Assembly: GCF_001434405.1 (NCBI RefSeq)
Contig: NZ_AZFT01000053.1
Span: 520,499-584,498, forward strand
Length of the DNA stretch: 64,000 nucleotides
Origin: Ligilactobacillus apodemi DSM 16634 = JCM 16172
Lineage (GTDB): Bacteria > Bacillota > Bacilli > Lactobacillales > Lactobacillaceae
Reading direction: 5' to 3'
Shown here: in pieces, positions 44,512-53,491 of the stretch
How the letters are laid out: each line of letters begins with the position of its first letter
Position numbering within the stretch: the first letter of the stretch is position 1
Notes under the pieces: generated by a model
The model's database searches: none
What the model saw: only the letters and a program-made list of their open reading frames with translations
What the model was told of the DNA's origin: nothing
Program-made: the position numbers and the translations under genes

Positions 44512-44824
44512 CTAAATTTCGTATAATAAATAAATTTCAACTGTATTATATTGCTTGATCAATTCTCTATCTTCATTTGAAAGCTCTTGATCAGCATAAT
44601 TAGCTACTAACAAAGATAAAGGTAAACAGGATATACCTTTGGGAGAAAACCTCCCGTCCGAATTTGTCTTGTATAATATCAAACTCATGCTGAATTTGAC
44701 CGGTGCTAGTACACTCGGACAACTTAATTACATCACCTAAATTATTTTTACTTGTATTGTTAGTGATCGATTTAGCTGTATTAACTGCTACAAAAAGCCA
44801 CTGATACACCTGCTTTTTTACCAA
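44512..44824 (-). pseudogene. Frameshifted hypothetical gene
   Basis: From TTG 44824 the frame reads VKKQVYQWLFVAVNTAK to about IIQDKFG, then breaks. The next frame resumes with GRFSPKGISCLPLSLLVANYAD and ends YNTVEIYLLYEI at 44514. Rejoined it is about 103 residues. There is no clear ribosome binding site, and upstream sequence in another frame (KAGAKETGDFVKQS) looks coding, so the gene was probably longer. The length and charge would suit a bacteriocin immunity protein, but I do not recognise it. Confidence 0.35.
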
Positions 44825-44969
44825 TACACCGTAATAGATTGTTTAACAAAATCTCCTGTTTCCTTTGCACCAGCCTTGTCAAAGTATCATTAGTTCATAC
44901 AGATAAATGTCATTCTTTTTGTTCAGAGGAGCGCTCATAAGATACTTTCATACTGACATAACGTAAAGG

Positions 44970-45183
44970 TCAGGATTTTATCTCCCCAAATTGGCTAACT
45001 GATAGAACCATATCTAAAAGGAAAGGTGAATAGTAGAATGTAATAGGGTGAATGATCATAGCAAAAAGACCAGTACCACAATATGACTTCAAGGCTTTTA
45101 GACCAGCGATAAAGGCAGTGAGGCCAGTGCCGCAAGAAAGTAGTTCTAATCTTCGGGATGCGTTCCACTCTGAAAGCTGTCAT
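44970..45183 (-). pseudogene. Relic of a small hydrophobic gene
   Basis: ATG 45183 follows AAAGGAGTGTGAAGCT, but its frame (MTAFRVERIPKI) soon looks noncoding. The adjacent frame encodes LSEWNASRRLELLSCGTG and hydrophobic stretches (GLTAFIAGLKAL, GLFAMIIHPITFYYSPF) and ends at 44970. A base lost near the start would explain it. Function unknown. Confidence 0.3.
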
Positions 45184-45245
45184 AGCTTCACACTCCTTTA
45201 GTCATATTTTATGCTATCAAAAAGACGCTGGTTCTAAATCAACGT

Positions 45246-46175
45246 CTATTTAAAGATCGCATTACTGATTCGATCACTACTCTTATTATTTAAACTGTTC
45301 AAATGGTGAGCATAGATCTCAGTTGTCTGAATATTTGTATGCCGTAAAAGTTGTTGAGTTTCTTCTAAAGTCGCCCCATTCAGTAAATTTAAAGTTGCAC
45401 TTGTATGACGAGTACTATGTGCTGTTAGACGTGGACTGTTATATCCTGCATTAATAAAGCATTGCTTTACGATCCCACGGATACTTCGTGTTGACAGACG
45501 TTTACCTAAATTATTATTTGAAGTTGAGGCAAATAACGGTGCTGAACTCTTCAGCTCGCGCCGTAAACGAAGATAATCGCGGAGCGCTTCTTCAACATGT
45601 TCAGGCATTCTTACCGGTGCATCTTTTTCAATATGTCCCTTACCTTGAACATAAAGAACTGTCACCTCACCACTGATCCGCATATCTTCAATGTTAGCCC
45701 GACTGACCTCGATCGTTCTTAATGCCATGGTCAACATTAAAGATAGCATCGCATAATCTCGTTTTCCTTTTAATGTTTTCCGTTCAATATTACGTAAAAT
45801 TGCAGCAGCCTGTTTTGAAGTCAAATAATCTTTTTTATGCCCAGTCCCTAATTTTAGACCTTTGACATTTTTCGCAATATCACGATAATATCCCATTTCT
45901 TCGGTCCATTTAAAGAATTGCTTGACCGCCATCAAATAACTCTGTACTGTGGTCGGGCGACGTCCACTTGCAAGCAAATAGTCACGGTAAGCTTTAACAT
46001 TTTGGGGTGTTGGGCGAGTGATGTTTTGTGCTGAAGTGTAATTGAACCATTGTTTTAATGATGCTTTATATGTTCTGATCGTATTAGGTGATGCGTCAAT
46101 AAAATTGATAAATTGCTCCAAATAGTTGCTGTCAACAGTAATTAGTGGTTGACTGGAAGCGTTGATCAAGTCCAT
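45246..46175 (-). CDS. Tyrosine recombinase / site-specific integrase
   Basis: 309 residues: SAM-like N-terminal domain (about 15-100) and a catalytic domain with Arg in MALRTIEVSR, HSTRHTSAT and LLRHTNIQTTEIYAHHL (His and the tyrosine nucleophile). It resembles XerC/D-like integrases found on plasmids and in chromosomes of lactobacilli. It lies at the right end of the second accessory patch, and its leader holds a 9-bp hairpin and the GTTACTTTAAC motif also found before the recombinase at the window's left end. Confidence 0.9.
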   Translation of the reverse strand: MDLINASSQPLITVDSNYLEQFINFIDASPNTIRTYKASLKQWFNYTSAQNITRPTPQNVKAYRDYLLASGRRPTTVQSYLMAVKQFFKWTEEMGYYRDIAKNVKGLKLGTGHKKDYLTSKQAAAILRNIERKTLKGKRDYAMLSLMLTMALRTIEVSRANIEDMRISGEVTVLYVQGKGHIEKDAPVRMPEHVEEALRDYLRLRRELKSSAPLFASTSNNNLGKRLSTRSIRGIVKQCFINAGYNSPRLTAHSTRHTSATLNLLNGATLEETQQLLRHTNIQTTEIYAHHLNSLNNKSSDRISNAIFK

Positions 46176-46217
46176 AGTTATTCATGCTCCTATCCTAGAA
46201 ATTGATCTGTTTTAGTT

Positions 46218-46242
46218 ACGCCGCTCGTTTTTTGAGCGGCGT
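46218..46242 (-). promoter_or_regulatory. Hairpin in the integrase leader
   Basis: ACGCCGCTC and GAGCGGCGT pair perfectly around a 7-nt loop, between the phosphoesterase stop and the integrase start. It has no strong T-run downstream on the minus strand, unlike the hairpin at 491-515 in the other recombinase leader. It may end the phosphoesterase transcript. Confidence 0.45.
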
Positions 46243-46256
46243 GATTTATTATTTTG

Positions 46257-46267
46257 GTTAAAGTAAC
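46257..46267 (-). repeat. GTTACTTTAAC motif, third copy
   Basis: An exact 11-bp match on the minus strand to the copies at 409-419 and 462-472, 82 bp upstream of the integrase start. Confidence 0.5.
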
Positions 46268-46306
46268 ATTTTATTATTTATAATACTTATAAAAAAATAT
46301 CAAACG

Positions 46307-47155
46307 TTAAGTCTTATCTACATTACATTGTTGGCGATAGCGTTCAATTTCTTTTGTATAACCGTATTTTTCATTATAACTGCGCAATAATTTTTGATCA
46401 TGAGTATGAACTTTACCTGTTTTTAACAGTTCTAGATATAAATCTAAGTATGGCAGATCAGATCTTAGGGCCCTTTTTTGCTCTTTTTTACGATCATAAT
46501 CTACTTTACAAAAATCAATGTTAGTTAACCCTACCTCATCGATCTCAAGTAACAAGTACTGCGCACGCAAATCTGCTTGAAATTTTTGCCAATTACAAAA
46601 AGGCTCCCCAACAGATCCTGGATTTAAAACGATTTGTTCGTTTGTAGTATAGCGCATGAGTTGATGATGAACATGCGCATAGATCGCTACGTCAGCTGAA
46701 ATATTTTGTAAAATTTCATCAAGATCAACTTGCGATCCAGTTGGATAAAGGTTTTGACCATAATTTAAATTAGGTAAATTATGCGTTAAGCTGAGAGTCA
46801 ATGGTCCTCTTTTAAGTGTCTTTTGAATCGGACAATTTGCTAAAAAATCTAAGGTTTCTTGTGTCAGTTGTTGCCCACTAAAAAGAGCTAGCTTTGAAAA
46901 ATACACATGGCTCGGTTTAGCTAGGGCTATTTTCCCCGCTACCCCTTTTAGCAAAAGATCATCCCAATTTCCGCGAATAAAAACTGTAGGTCGTAATCCA
47001 AATAATAGTTCTAAAACTTCTTTTGCTCCTGGCCCTGGCATGACTAAGTCTCCTAAGACCCAAACTTCATCTACTTTTTTGGCTAAAATATCAGCAACAA
47101 CCGCTTCTAAAGCGGTTAAGTTACCATGAATATCAGAAATAACTGCTATTTTCAA
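46307..47155 (-). CDS. Metallophosphoesterase (YfcE-like)
   Basis: 282 residues from the TTG at 47155, with AAGAGATGGAG upstream (an ATG at 47170 lies within that site). Motifs: AVISDIHGNLTA, VWVLGDLVMPG, VFIRGNWDD, SLTHNLP and IYAHVHHQL. It is a metal-dependent phosphodiesterase of unknown substrate. It is probably in an operon with the 155-residue gene just upstream. Confidence 0.88.
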   Translation of the reverse strand: MKIAVISDIHGNLTALEAVVADILAKKVDEVWVLGDLVMPGPGAKEVLELLFGLRPTVFIRGNWDDLLLKGVAGKIALAKPSHVYFSKLALFSGQQLTQETLDFLANCPIQKTLKRGPLTLSLTHNLPNLNYGQNLYPTGSQVDLDEILQNISADVAIYAHVHHQLMRYTTNEQIVLNPGSVGEPFCNWQKFQADLRAQYLLLEIDEVGLTNIDFCKVDYDRKKEQKRALRSDLPYLDLYLELLKTGKVHTHDQKLLRSYNEKYGYTKEIERYRQQCNVDKT

Positions 47156-47181
47156 ATTCGAAAACTCCATCTCTTTTACGC

Positions 47182-47649
47182 CTAATTATTATTTGCTAAA
47201 TGATCTTTAGTTGACTTTAATAATTTCATTTGTTTACGTCGTTTATTATTAAGTGCGACTTTGATCTCGTTATCGGACCATTCAACGACTGGCGTAAATT
47301 CATATTTCACGTGTATATTATTATCTTCAAATCTTACACTAATAATCGCATTGATTTGGACCCAGATACCCGTACTTTCATCGTAAATAAATTCTCCCAC
47401 CTCAGAGATCTCATTAAATTCATGTGGTTGATATACGATCTCTGCTTGCGTTGTCATATATTCAGCAGAAAGATCCGGTGTTTGGACTTGTTGACAAAGA
47501 CAATCATATAAAATATTACCACTAGCTTTTAACGCAACATTAACACTAATGATATTGATGACTACAAAATTAGCCTGTCGGTAATATATCACGTCCCCAA
47601 TACTTACTGACTCATTCAAGCTACGTCTAAAACGAATTTTTTCTAACAA
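47182..47649 (-). CDS. Hypothetical protein (155 residues)
   Basis: TTG 47649 behind GGGGGTGAC. The protein has mixed beta-type composition with many V, I and Y residues, and a basic C terminus (NNKRRKQMKLLKS). No family recognised. It is co-directional with the phosphoesterase, 26 bp apart. Confidence 0.6.
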   Translation of the reverse strand: MLEKIRFRRSLNESVSIGDVIYYRQANFVVINIISVNVALKASGNILYDCLCQQVQTPDLSAEYMTTQAEIVYQPHEFNEISEVGEFIYDESTGIWVQINAIISVRFEDNNIHVKYEFTPVVEWSDNEIKVALNNKRRKQMKLLKSTKDHLANNN

Positions 47650-47783
47650 AATGTCACCCCCGGACCTTATTTTATATTATTATACTATCATTTTTTATAA
47701 CTTTTAGCTATGCTGATTGTAAACGGTTTTATTATTATACAAAAAATATCTACACTTATTATAAGTATAGGTATATTCTACTG

Positions 47784-48698
47784 CTATTCGGACCTATTTT
47801 CAAAATTAGGTCGCTTAGGTTGCCAATTTAATAACAAGACTGCTCCGATCACTAAAAGTGACCCGATCAGATCAAAGCGACTTAACGTCATACCAAAAAA
47901 TATGATCGACCCTACTGTAGCTGAGATCGGTTCAAACGCATCTAACATACTTGCCGTAGTTGCACTGATATATTTAAGTGCATTAGTAAATAAGTAAAAA
48001 GGAATAACTGTTCCTAAAACAATGACACCTAATAGTAATAAAATCGTTTCAAAATTTAAATCTATCTTCACAAATGTTGGTTGCAAAATGATCAATCCGA
48101 TCCCAGCTGTGATCAAGCCCCAACCTGTGACTGCGATCGCTGAATATTTGTTCAATAAACTTTGTGGGATCAAAGCACTTGAAGCGCTCCCCACCGCTGA
48201 TAATAATCCCCAGATCAAAATTGCCGGCGTAATTGCAAATTGGGTCAAGTCACCATGGGTCGCTAAAATAATAACGCCTAAAAACGCGATCAGTGTACTG
48301 ATAACTTCGATCCGACTGGGTTTTTGTCGTCTAAATAGCGCCAAATAAAAAATAATGAAGAATGGCCCCACGAATTGCAAAATCGTCGCGATCGAAGCAT
48401 CCCCTAATTGTATCGCTTTATAATAACAGAATTGTACAGGAATCATCCCAGCTAGCCCATAAGCTATAACAGTCAGGGCATCTTTTTTATTGTGCCAGAT
48501 CGCTAAGGTATTTTCTTTTCTAATAGTTGAAAATATGAGTAGCATCGTTCCGCCAACGATCATTCTGATCTGTGTCAATAACATTGGGGTAAGCTTAGGC
48601 GCGCTTAGAAAAATTTGTTTAGCAAATAATCCAGCGATCCCCCACAAAATAGTTGAAATGATCGTTAGTAACGTCCATAATTTTTGTTGCCTTGTCAT
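47784..48698 (-). CDS. EamA family transporter (drug/metabolite transporter)
   Basis: 304 residues with ten hydrophobic segments in two repeats. The first ends near FYLALFRRQKPSRIEVIS and the second at the C terminus. Blocks such as ISTILWGIAGLFAK and LDAFEPISATVGSIIFFG are typical of EamA/RhaT-like permeases. Substrate unknown. It is preceded by its own AGAGAGGAATAAG ribosome binding region. Confidence 0.88.
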   Translation of the reverse strand: MTRQQKLWTLLTIISTILWGIAGLFAKQIFLSAPKLTPMLLTQIRMIVGGTMLLIFSTIRKENTLAIWHNKKDALTVIAYGLAGMIPVQFCYYKAIQLGDASIATILQFVGPFFIIFYLALFRRQKPSRIEVISTLIAFLGVIILATHGDLTQFAITPAILIWGLLSAVGSASSALIPQSLLNKYSAIAVTGWGLITAGIGLIILQPTFVKIDLNFETILLLLGVIVLGTVIPFYLFTNALKYISATTASMLDAFEPISATVGSIIFFGMTLSRFDLIGSLLVIGAVLLLNWQPKRPNFENRSE

Positions 48699-48729
48699 CT
48701 TATTCCTCTCTTATGCTAACTAATATTTA

Positions 48730-48764
48730 TCAAAAATAAATAAAGGTGCTAAAAAAGCACCTTT
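48730..48764 (-). terminator. Terminator after murI
   Basis: AAAGGTGCT and AGCACCTTT (48742-48750, 48756-48764); the minus strand continues TTATTTATTTTTG. Confidence 0.85.
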
Positions 48765-48766
48765 AC

Positions 48767-49549
48767 CTAATCTGATAAGTCCATCAATTCTCTACTTAAC
48801 TTAATTTCGGCCGCAGTATCACGACTATTTTCAAATGTTATCGTTCCATTTTCTGGTCGTAAATTACGTAAGTCCTTTATATCTAATAAATGTTTCAATT
48901 CTCGTGCTGCTCCAGCTCCACCGTCTACAATATAAGCATTCTCACCGATTACATTTTGAATTGCCCGTTTTACAAACGGAAAATGCGTACATCCTAAGAC
49001 AACAGAATCAACTTGTTGTTTATACGGAGCTAAGATCTCTTCTAAATAAGTATAAAGCTCAGGTGTATTTAACTCACCACGTTCAACAAATTCAACGATT
49101 TCTGGGGCAGGTAGCTTAATGATCTGTGCTTGATCTTTAAAACGACCCATCAAATTATTGAATTTTTCTTCCTTTAACGTCAATGGAGTTGCCATCACCA
49201 AAACACGTGAATTTTCTTGATGCAATACAGCTGGTTTGACTGCTGGTTCCAAACCAACGATCGGAAGGTCTGGGTATTTTTCACGCAAATAACTTGCGGC
49301 TGCGCTAGTTGCAGTATTGCAAGCAATCACGATAGCTTTTACATCATTTTGAATAAATTTCTGAACGATGTCTTCACTTAATTGCCGGACTTGGGCGACA
49401 GATTTAGTTCCATATGGTGCATTTTTAGAATCACCAAAAAAGTAATAATCTTCATTTGGCATTAATTTATACATCTCACGTAAAACACTAATGCCACCAA
49501 GACCAGAGTCAAAAACTCCAATTGGAGCCGAAGCCTTGTTTTTAGTCAT
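48767..49549 (-). CDS. murI: Glutamate racemase
   Basis: Makes D-glutamate for peptidoglycan. The two catalytic cysteines lie in VIACNTATSAA and VVLGCTHFPF; IGVFDSGLGGISVL and FFGDSKNAPYGTKS complete the active site. Length 260. The gene stands alone, with its own terminator downstream. Confidence 0.96.
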   Translation of the reverse strand: MTKNKASAPIGVFDSGLGGISVLREMYKLMPNEDYYFFGDSKNAPYGTKSVAQVRQLSEDIVQKFIQNDVKAIVIACNTATSAAASYLREKYPDLPIVGLEPAVKPAVLHQENSRVLVMATPLTLKEEKFNNLMGRFKDQAQIIKLPAPEIVEFVERGELNTPELYTYLEEILAPYKQQVDSVVLGCTHFPFVKRAIQNVIGENAYIVDGGAGAARELKHLLDIKDLRNLRPENGTITFENSRDTAAEIKLSRELMDLSD

Positions 49550-49624
49550 TTTCGTTCCTCATCTCTTGCTACTACATTATTCACAATTACTTATTGTAAC
49601 ACTTTTTGTCGATGAGAAATAGCC

Positions 49625-50785
49625 TTAATAATTTTTTACAAATTCCTTGATACGTTCACCAGCTGTTTTTAGTTCATCTAGGGAAGCGGCGTAACTTAAC
49701 CGAACATAGCCTTCCCCACCAGCGCCAAAGGAAACACCTGGGATCAAGGCTACTTTTGCTTCTTTAGCCAAGGTCCGCACAAATTTCCAAGAATCTGTTC
49801 CAAATTTTTCAGGGATCTTAGCAAAGAGATAAAAAGCTCCTGCAGGGTCAACCACTTCAAAACCAGCCTCTTGCAAAACATCTTTCATATAGTCACGCCG
49901 TTTTTTATATTCGACTCGCATCTTAGCAGCATCATCTTTACCATTAGTTAAAGCTTCCAAAGCAGCATATTGAACATTAGTTGTTGGTGCTGTAACCATA
50001 TATTGATGCGATTTGACCACTTGTTCACTAAAATCATCGGGGGCTAAAATAAAACCTAAGCGCCAGCCTGTCATCGCATGTGATTTGGATAACCCACTGA
50101 TAACAATTACATTTTCAGGAATAAATTTTGCCATTGAAGTATGATCATTTTCATAAGTTAATTCCGCATAGATCTCATCACACAAGACCCAAATATCATA
50201 TTCTTTAATTACTTTTGCTAAAGCTTCCAACTGTTCTTTAGAATACGTATTTCCGGTTGGATTGCTTGGGTATACTAAAACTAATGCCTTAATATTTTTA
50301 GCACTGTTTTCGCGTAAAACTTGAGCTAATTTTTCTGGTGTTAAAACAAAACCATCGGCACTCGTATCGATCTGCATTACGTTTGCCCCATTTAGCTCAC
50401 TGATCGGAGCATAAATGGGAAAGACTGGCGTGGGCATTAAGACCGTATCGCCGGGGTTGAGAATTGTTTGTAAACTCGCAGCGATCGCTTCAGTAGCACC
50501 GACCGTAGTGATGACTTGTTGTGGTTTATAAGATAGACCATATTTTTCATTGTAATAATCGGCAGCAGCTTGGCGTAACTCCATGATCCCTGAATTAGGT
50601 GTATAGTGAGATTGGTCTGCTTTGATTGCCTCAATAGCAGCCTCTTTTACATGTTCAGGGGTGTTAAAATCTGGTTCTCCAAGTGTGAGTTTAATGATTC
50701 CATCGATTTGGCTTACTTCAGAGTCAAACTGACGAATATCAGAAACAGCAATCACTTGAACTTTTTTATTGAATCTATCTTTCAT
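49625..50785 (-). CDS. Class I/II aminotransferase (PatA/AraT-like)
   Basis: A PLP-dependent enzyme of 386 residues. The PLP-binding lysine is in VISGLSKSHAMTGWRLGF, and YPSNPTGNTY and VLCDEIYAEL supply the other cofactor contacts. The family includes aromatic and N-acetyl-diaminopimelate aminotransferases; the substrate is not resolved. ATG 50785 follows GTGAGGTC; a nearby ATG (50800) overlaps that site. Confidence 0.9.
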   Translation of the reverse strand: MKDRFNKKVQVIAVSDIRQFDSEVSQIDGIIKLTLGEPDFNTPEHVKEAAIEAIKADQSHYTPNSGIMELRQAAADYYNEKYGLSYKPQQVITTVGATEAIAASLQTILNPGDTVLMPTPVFPIYAPISELNGANVMQIDTSADGFVLTPEKLAQVLRENSAKNIKALVLVYPSNPTGNTYSKEQLEALAKVIKEYDIWVLCDEIYAELTYENDHTSMAKFIPENVIVISGLSKSHAMTGWRLGFILAPDDFSEQVVKSHQYMVTAPTTNVQYAALEALTNGKDDAAKMRVEYKKRRDYMKDVLQEAGFEVVDPAGAFYLFAKIPEKFGTDSWKFVRTLAKEAKVALIPGVSFGAGGEGYVRLSYAASLDELKTAGERIKEFVKNY

Positions 50786-50857
50786 CACACAAGACCTCAC
50801 TTTTTTAAATTTTCTCTATTATAGCAGTCTAACACCAAAAAGAGAAGTTTAGTTCCA

Positions 50858-51388
50858 TTAATTTTTCAATTTGACTTGTAGTTGTCGAGATAACGGTCTT
50901 CCTAACATCCCAACTAGTAAAACTTTGATAAGTCCCGGTAAAATAAAAGGAACCGTGCCGATCAACAACGCCTGGCTTAGCGTTAAATTACTTACGATCA
51001 TCAGCCAGAGAGATCCTAGCAGCAATTGGATCGTTGCCCCAACGAGATTAGCCAGTAAAATATTGCTAAAGCTCTTTTGCTTTAAAAGCAAGCCACATGC
51101 TACTACATAGCAAATAAAACCAATAAGATAGCCCCCTGTGCTACTGAGAAAGACACTGATTCCCCCTCTAAAGTTTGCAAAGACTGGTAACCCCAAAGCT
51201 CCCATCAATAAATAAACAAGGATCGTTTCAAGCGCAAAATTCAAAGGCAAAAGCGTAGCGATCAAGCCAACTGCTAGCGTCTGAAGTGTTAATGGAATCA
51301 TAAAAAATGGCACCGTCAATTGCGAACAAATAATCAATAAAGCTAACATTACGCCAGATAAAGACAAATAAAATAAACGATTTTTCAT
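50858..51388 (-). CDS. bioY: Biotin transporter substrate-binding subunit BioY
   Basis: The S component of an ECF transporter for biotin, 176 residues with six membrane segments. ALPVFANFRGGISVFLSSTGGYLIGF (key parts LPVFANFRGG and GGYLIGF) is the BioY signature. The start ATG 51388 has GGAGAG eight bases upstream; an earlier frame start at 51463 lies in the promoter. The A and T subunits are not near and would be shared with other S components. A BirA-like operator overlaps its promoter. Confidence 0.93.
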   Translation of the reverse strand: MKNRLFYLSLSGVMLALLIICSQLTVPFFMIPLTLQTLAVGLIATLLPLNFALETILVYLLMGALGLPVFANFRGGISVFLSSTGGYLIGFICYVVACGLLLKQKSFSNILLANLVGATIQLLLGSLWLMIVSNLTLSQALLIGTVPFILPGLIKVLLVGMLGRPLSRQLQVKLKN

Positions 51389-51425
51389 TAAAAATTTCTC
51401 TCCTACATACCAATTTATCTTCTCA

Positions 51426-51477
51426 AGCATAACTTTTACCCAGCTTTTTGTCAACCTAAACAATCACAAAGGTTAAC
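51426..51477 (-). promoter_or_regulatory. bioY promoter with BirA-like operator
   Basis: On the minus strand TTGACA (51454-51449) and TATGCT (51431-51426) are exactly 17 bp apart. Overlapping the -35 is the inverted repeat GTTAACC-N14-GGTTGAC (51477-51450), which matches the Gram-positive BirA site (TTAACC-N14/15-GGTTAA) in all but one base. Repression of biotin uptake when biotin is plentiful is the expected outcome. Confidence 0.8.
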
Positions 51478-51486
51478 TATAGCCAT

Positions 51487-51520
51487 AAAAAAATAACAGG
51501 CAATTTGCCTGTTATTTTTT
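51487..51520 (-). terminator. Terminator after the DeoR-family regulator
   Basis: AATAACAGGCAATTTGCCTGTTATT, palindromic with flanking A and T runs; it lies just past the regulator stop on the minus strand. Confidence 0.85.
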
Positions 51521-52292
51521 ACTCTTTGACCTCTTCTTTTTCGGCAGTGATAATTATCTCAGTTTCAGGTGAAAACATTGCTCTTTGTGCCGGTGTTGGT
51601 TCCTCATCTGTGATAAATAGCGATATTTTATCTAACGGACAAATCCGGTAATAGGATTGGTTAACAAACTTATGGTGCTCTGCCACTAAGATGACTTTAC
51701 GCGCCCGCTTTACCGCCATCCCCACAATTTGAGCATCATCTTGATCAAGTAAATAGGCTCCATTTGCATCGATACCCGAAGCTGCAATAAAGGCTGTGTC
51801 AAAAACGATATTTTGTAATTCTTCGATTGCTAAATTGGAGTAAAAATATCGATTTTCATGATTTAAAGTTCCACTCAAGACTTTAACTTTAACCTTGTTA
51901 TGCTCGGCTAATGCCATACAATTATCCAACGAATGGGTTACGATCGTTAATGGCATATTGAGATTTTGACAAGTTTTGAGCAAAATCGTCGATGAGTCGA
52001 CAAAATAGACTTGATGAGGTTTAAAATATTGTCCGGCCGCTAATGCGATTTGTGTCTTTTGCTTAGTAAAACGAGTCAACCGACTTTGAAAATTAGGGAC
52101 ACTTCTACCAAAATCAAGCGGTAAGATTCCCCCATGTGTTCGTCTCACTTCACCTTTTTTAGTCAGCAACACAATATCACGTCGTGCTGTATCTTGTGAG
52201 ATCCCAAACTCTTGCATAATGTCTTTGGTCGATAGTTCTTGACGTTCTTCTAGCAATTGTTTGATCAATTCAATTCTTTTTTCCTGACTCAT
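51519..52292 (-). CDS. DeoR/GlpR family transcriptional regulator
   Basis: 257 residues: N-terminal winged helix-turn-helix (IMQEFGISQDTARRDIVLL, then RRTHGG), a C-terminal sugar-phosphate sensing domain of the DeoR type (YFVDSSTILLKTCQNL, DTAFIAASGID, LVAEHHKF). ATG 52292 follows AGAGGTG. It has no adjacent sugar operon, so the regulated genes are unknown. Confidence 0.92.
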   Translation of the reverse strand: MSQEKRIELIKQLLEERQELSTKDIMQEFGISQDTARRDIVLLTKKGEVRRTHGGILPLDFGRSVPNFQSRLTRFTKQKTQIALAAGQYFKPHQVYFVDSSTILLKTCQNLNMPLTIVTHSLDNCMALAEHNKVKVKVLSGTLNHENRYFYSNLAIEELQNIVFDTAFIAASGIDANGAYLLDQDDAQIVGMAVKRARKVILVAEHHKFVNQSYYRICPLDKISLFITDEEPTPAQRAMFSPETEIIITAEKEEVKE

Positions 52293-52408
52293 ACGAACAG
52301 CACCTCTTAAATTATTCTCTAAATTCATTATACCGTTACATATATATAATTAAAAGTGCTTATAAACTAAAACTAACATCATTAACTTTCCTTACTTTAG
52401 AGCACACT

Positions 52409-52440
52409 AAAAAAGAGCCCCGCAGGACTCATTTTTATAA
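52409..52440 (-). terminator. Terminator after ppaC
   Basis: GAGTCCTGCGGGGCTC on the minus strand forms a 6-bp stem, followed by TTTTTT. Confidence 0.8.
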
Positions 52441-52448
52441 AGTACTTT

Positions 52449-53372
52449 CTAGTTAAAAGCAGCTTCAAGTTGTGGTACGATTTGCTTCTTACGTGAAACC
52501 ACACCAGGAAGATCAACTTTATCAGCTGTTAAAGCCTTATCAAAAGCTTTTTCTACCATTTCTTTTGGTTCGCCGACAACTAATAAACGAGTATTGGAAT
52601 CTAAAATATTAGTTACCATCAATAAGAATAAATCATAGCCTTCAGCTTCACATTGTGTAGTGATGGCTGCGCGTAAAGCATCTTCACGAGCAAAGACTTC
52701 ATCCAAATCAACCGTATTAACTTGGTCGACCCGCACTGTCTTACCACCCATTTCAAATGATTTAGCATCAGCTGTGATCAATTCTTCTTCTGTTTTACTT
52801 GCCAAGTTTGTACCTGCTTTAAGCATTTCTAAACCATAGCTTTCAAGATCAACATCAGCAATTTCAGCTAAAGTTTTAGCTGCTACTTCATCTTTTTTAG
52901 TTGTTGTAGGTGATTTGAACAATAATGTATCAGAAATAATAGCTGAAAGCATCAAGCCAGCTAATTTAGCTGGGATTTCAACATCATTTTGCACAAATTC
53001 ACCATAAATGATCGTGCTTGTGCAACCAACTGGTTCAGCATGGTAATACAATGGTGCAGCAGTCGCAAAGTTAGCGATTCGGTGGTGATCAACCACATTT
53101 GTTACTGTAACTTCTGCAATATCATCCACACTTTGTTGTTCTTCGTTGTGATCCACAAGCATTACAGCTGCTACTTCAGGGCTTGCTTTAGTGATCACCC
53201 GTGGTGCTGATTCAGCAAAATAGTCTAACACAAATTTTGTTTCTTCGTTTGGTTCGCCTAAAGCAACCGCTTCTACTTCGTTACCTAATGCATTTTGAAG
53301 GTATGCATATGCTTTAGCTGCTACGATCGCATCTGTATCAGGGTTCTTATGACCAAATACTAATTCTTTCAT
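52449..53372 (-). CDS. ppaC: Manganese-dependent inorganic pyrophosphatase
   Basis: A family II pyrophosphatase (DHH superfamily), 307 residues. [33 protein letters not shown] and [14 protein letters not shown] hold the metal ligands; a C-terminal DHHA2 domain follows with [15 protein letters not shown] 53372 follows TAGGAGAG; an upstream in-frame start at 53468 has no ribosome binding site. Confidence 0.96.
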   Translation of the reverse strand: MKELVFGHKNPDTDAIVAAKAYAYLQNALGNEVEAVALGEPNEETKFVLDYFAESAPRVITKASPEVAAVMLVDHNEEQQSVDDIAEVTVTNVVDHHRIANFATAAPLYYHAEPVGCTSTIIYGEFVQNDVEIPAKLAGLMLSAIISDTLLFKSPTTTKKDEVAAKTLAEIADVDLESYGLEMLKAGTNLASKTEEELITADAKSFEMGGKTVRVDQVNTVDLDEVFAREDALRAAITTQCEAEGYDLFLLMVTNILDSNTRLLVVGEPKEMVEKAFDKALTADKVDLPGVVSRKKQIVPQLEAAFN

Positions 53373-53454
53373 CAAATGATCTCTCCTATCTAAAGTATCT
53401 AACTCTAATAATAGTACCATAGACCGCCCTAAACTTAAATATATATTCAACTTA

Positions 53455-53491
53455 AAAAGAGAGATCACTGCCGATCTCTCTTAAAAATTAT
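53455..53491 (-). terminator. Terminator after the LysR-type regulator
   Basis: AAGAGAGATC and GATCTCTCTT form a 10-bp stem with flanking A and T runs. Confidence 0.85.
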
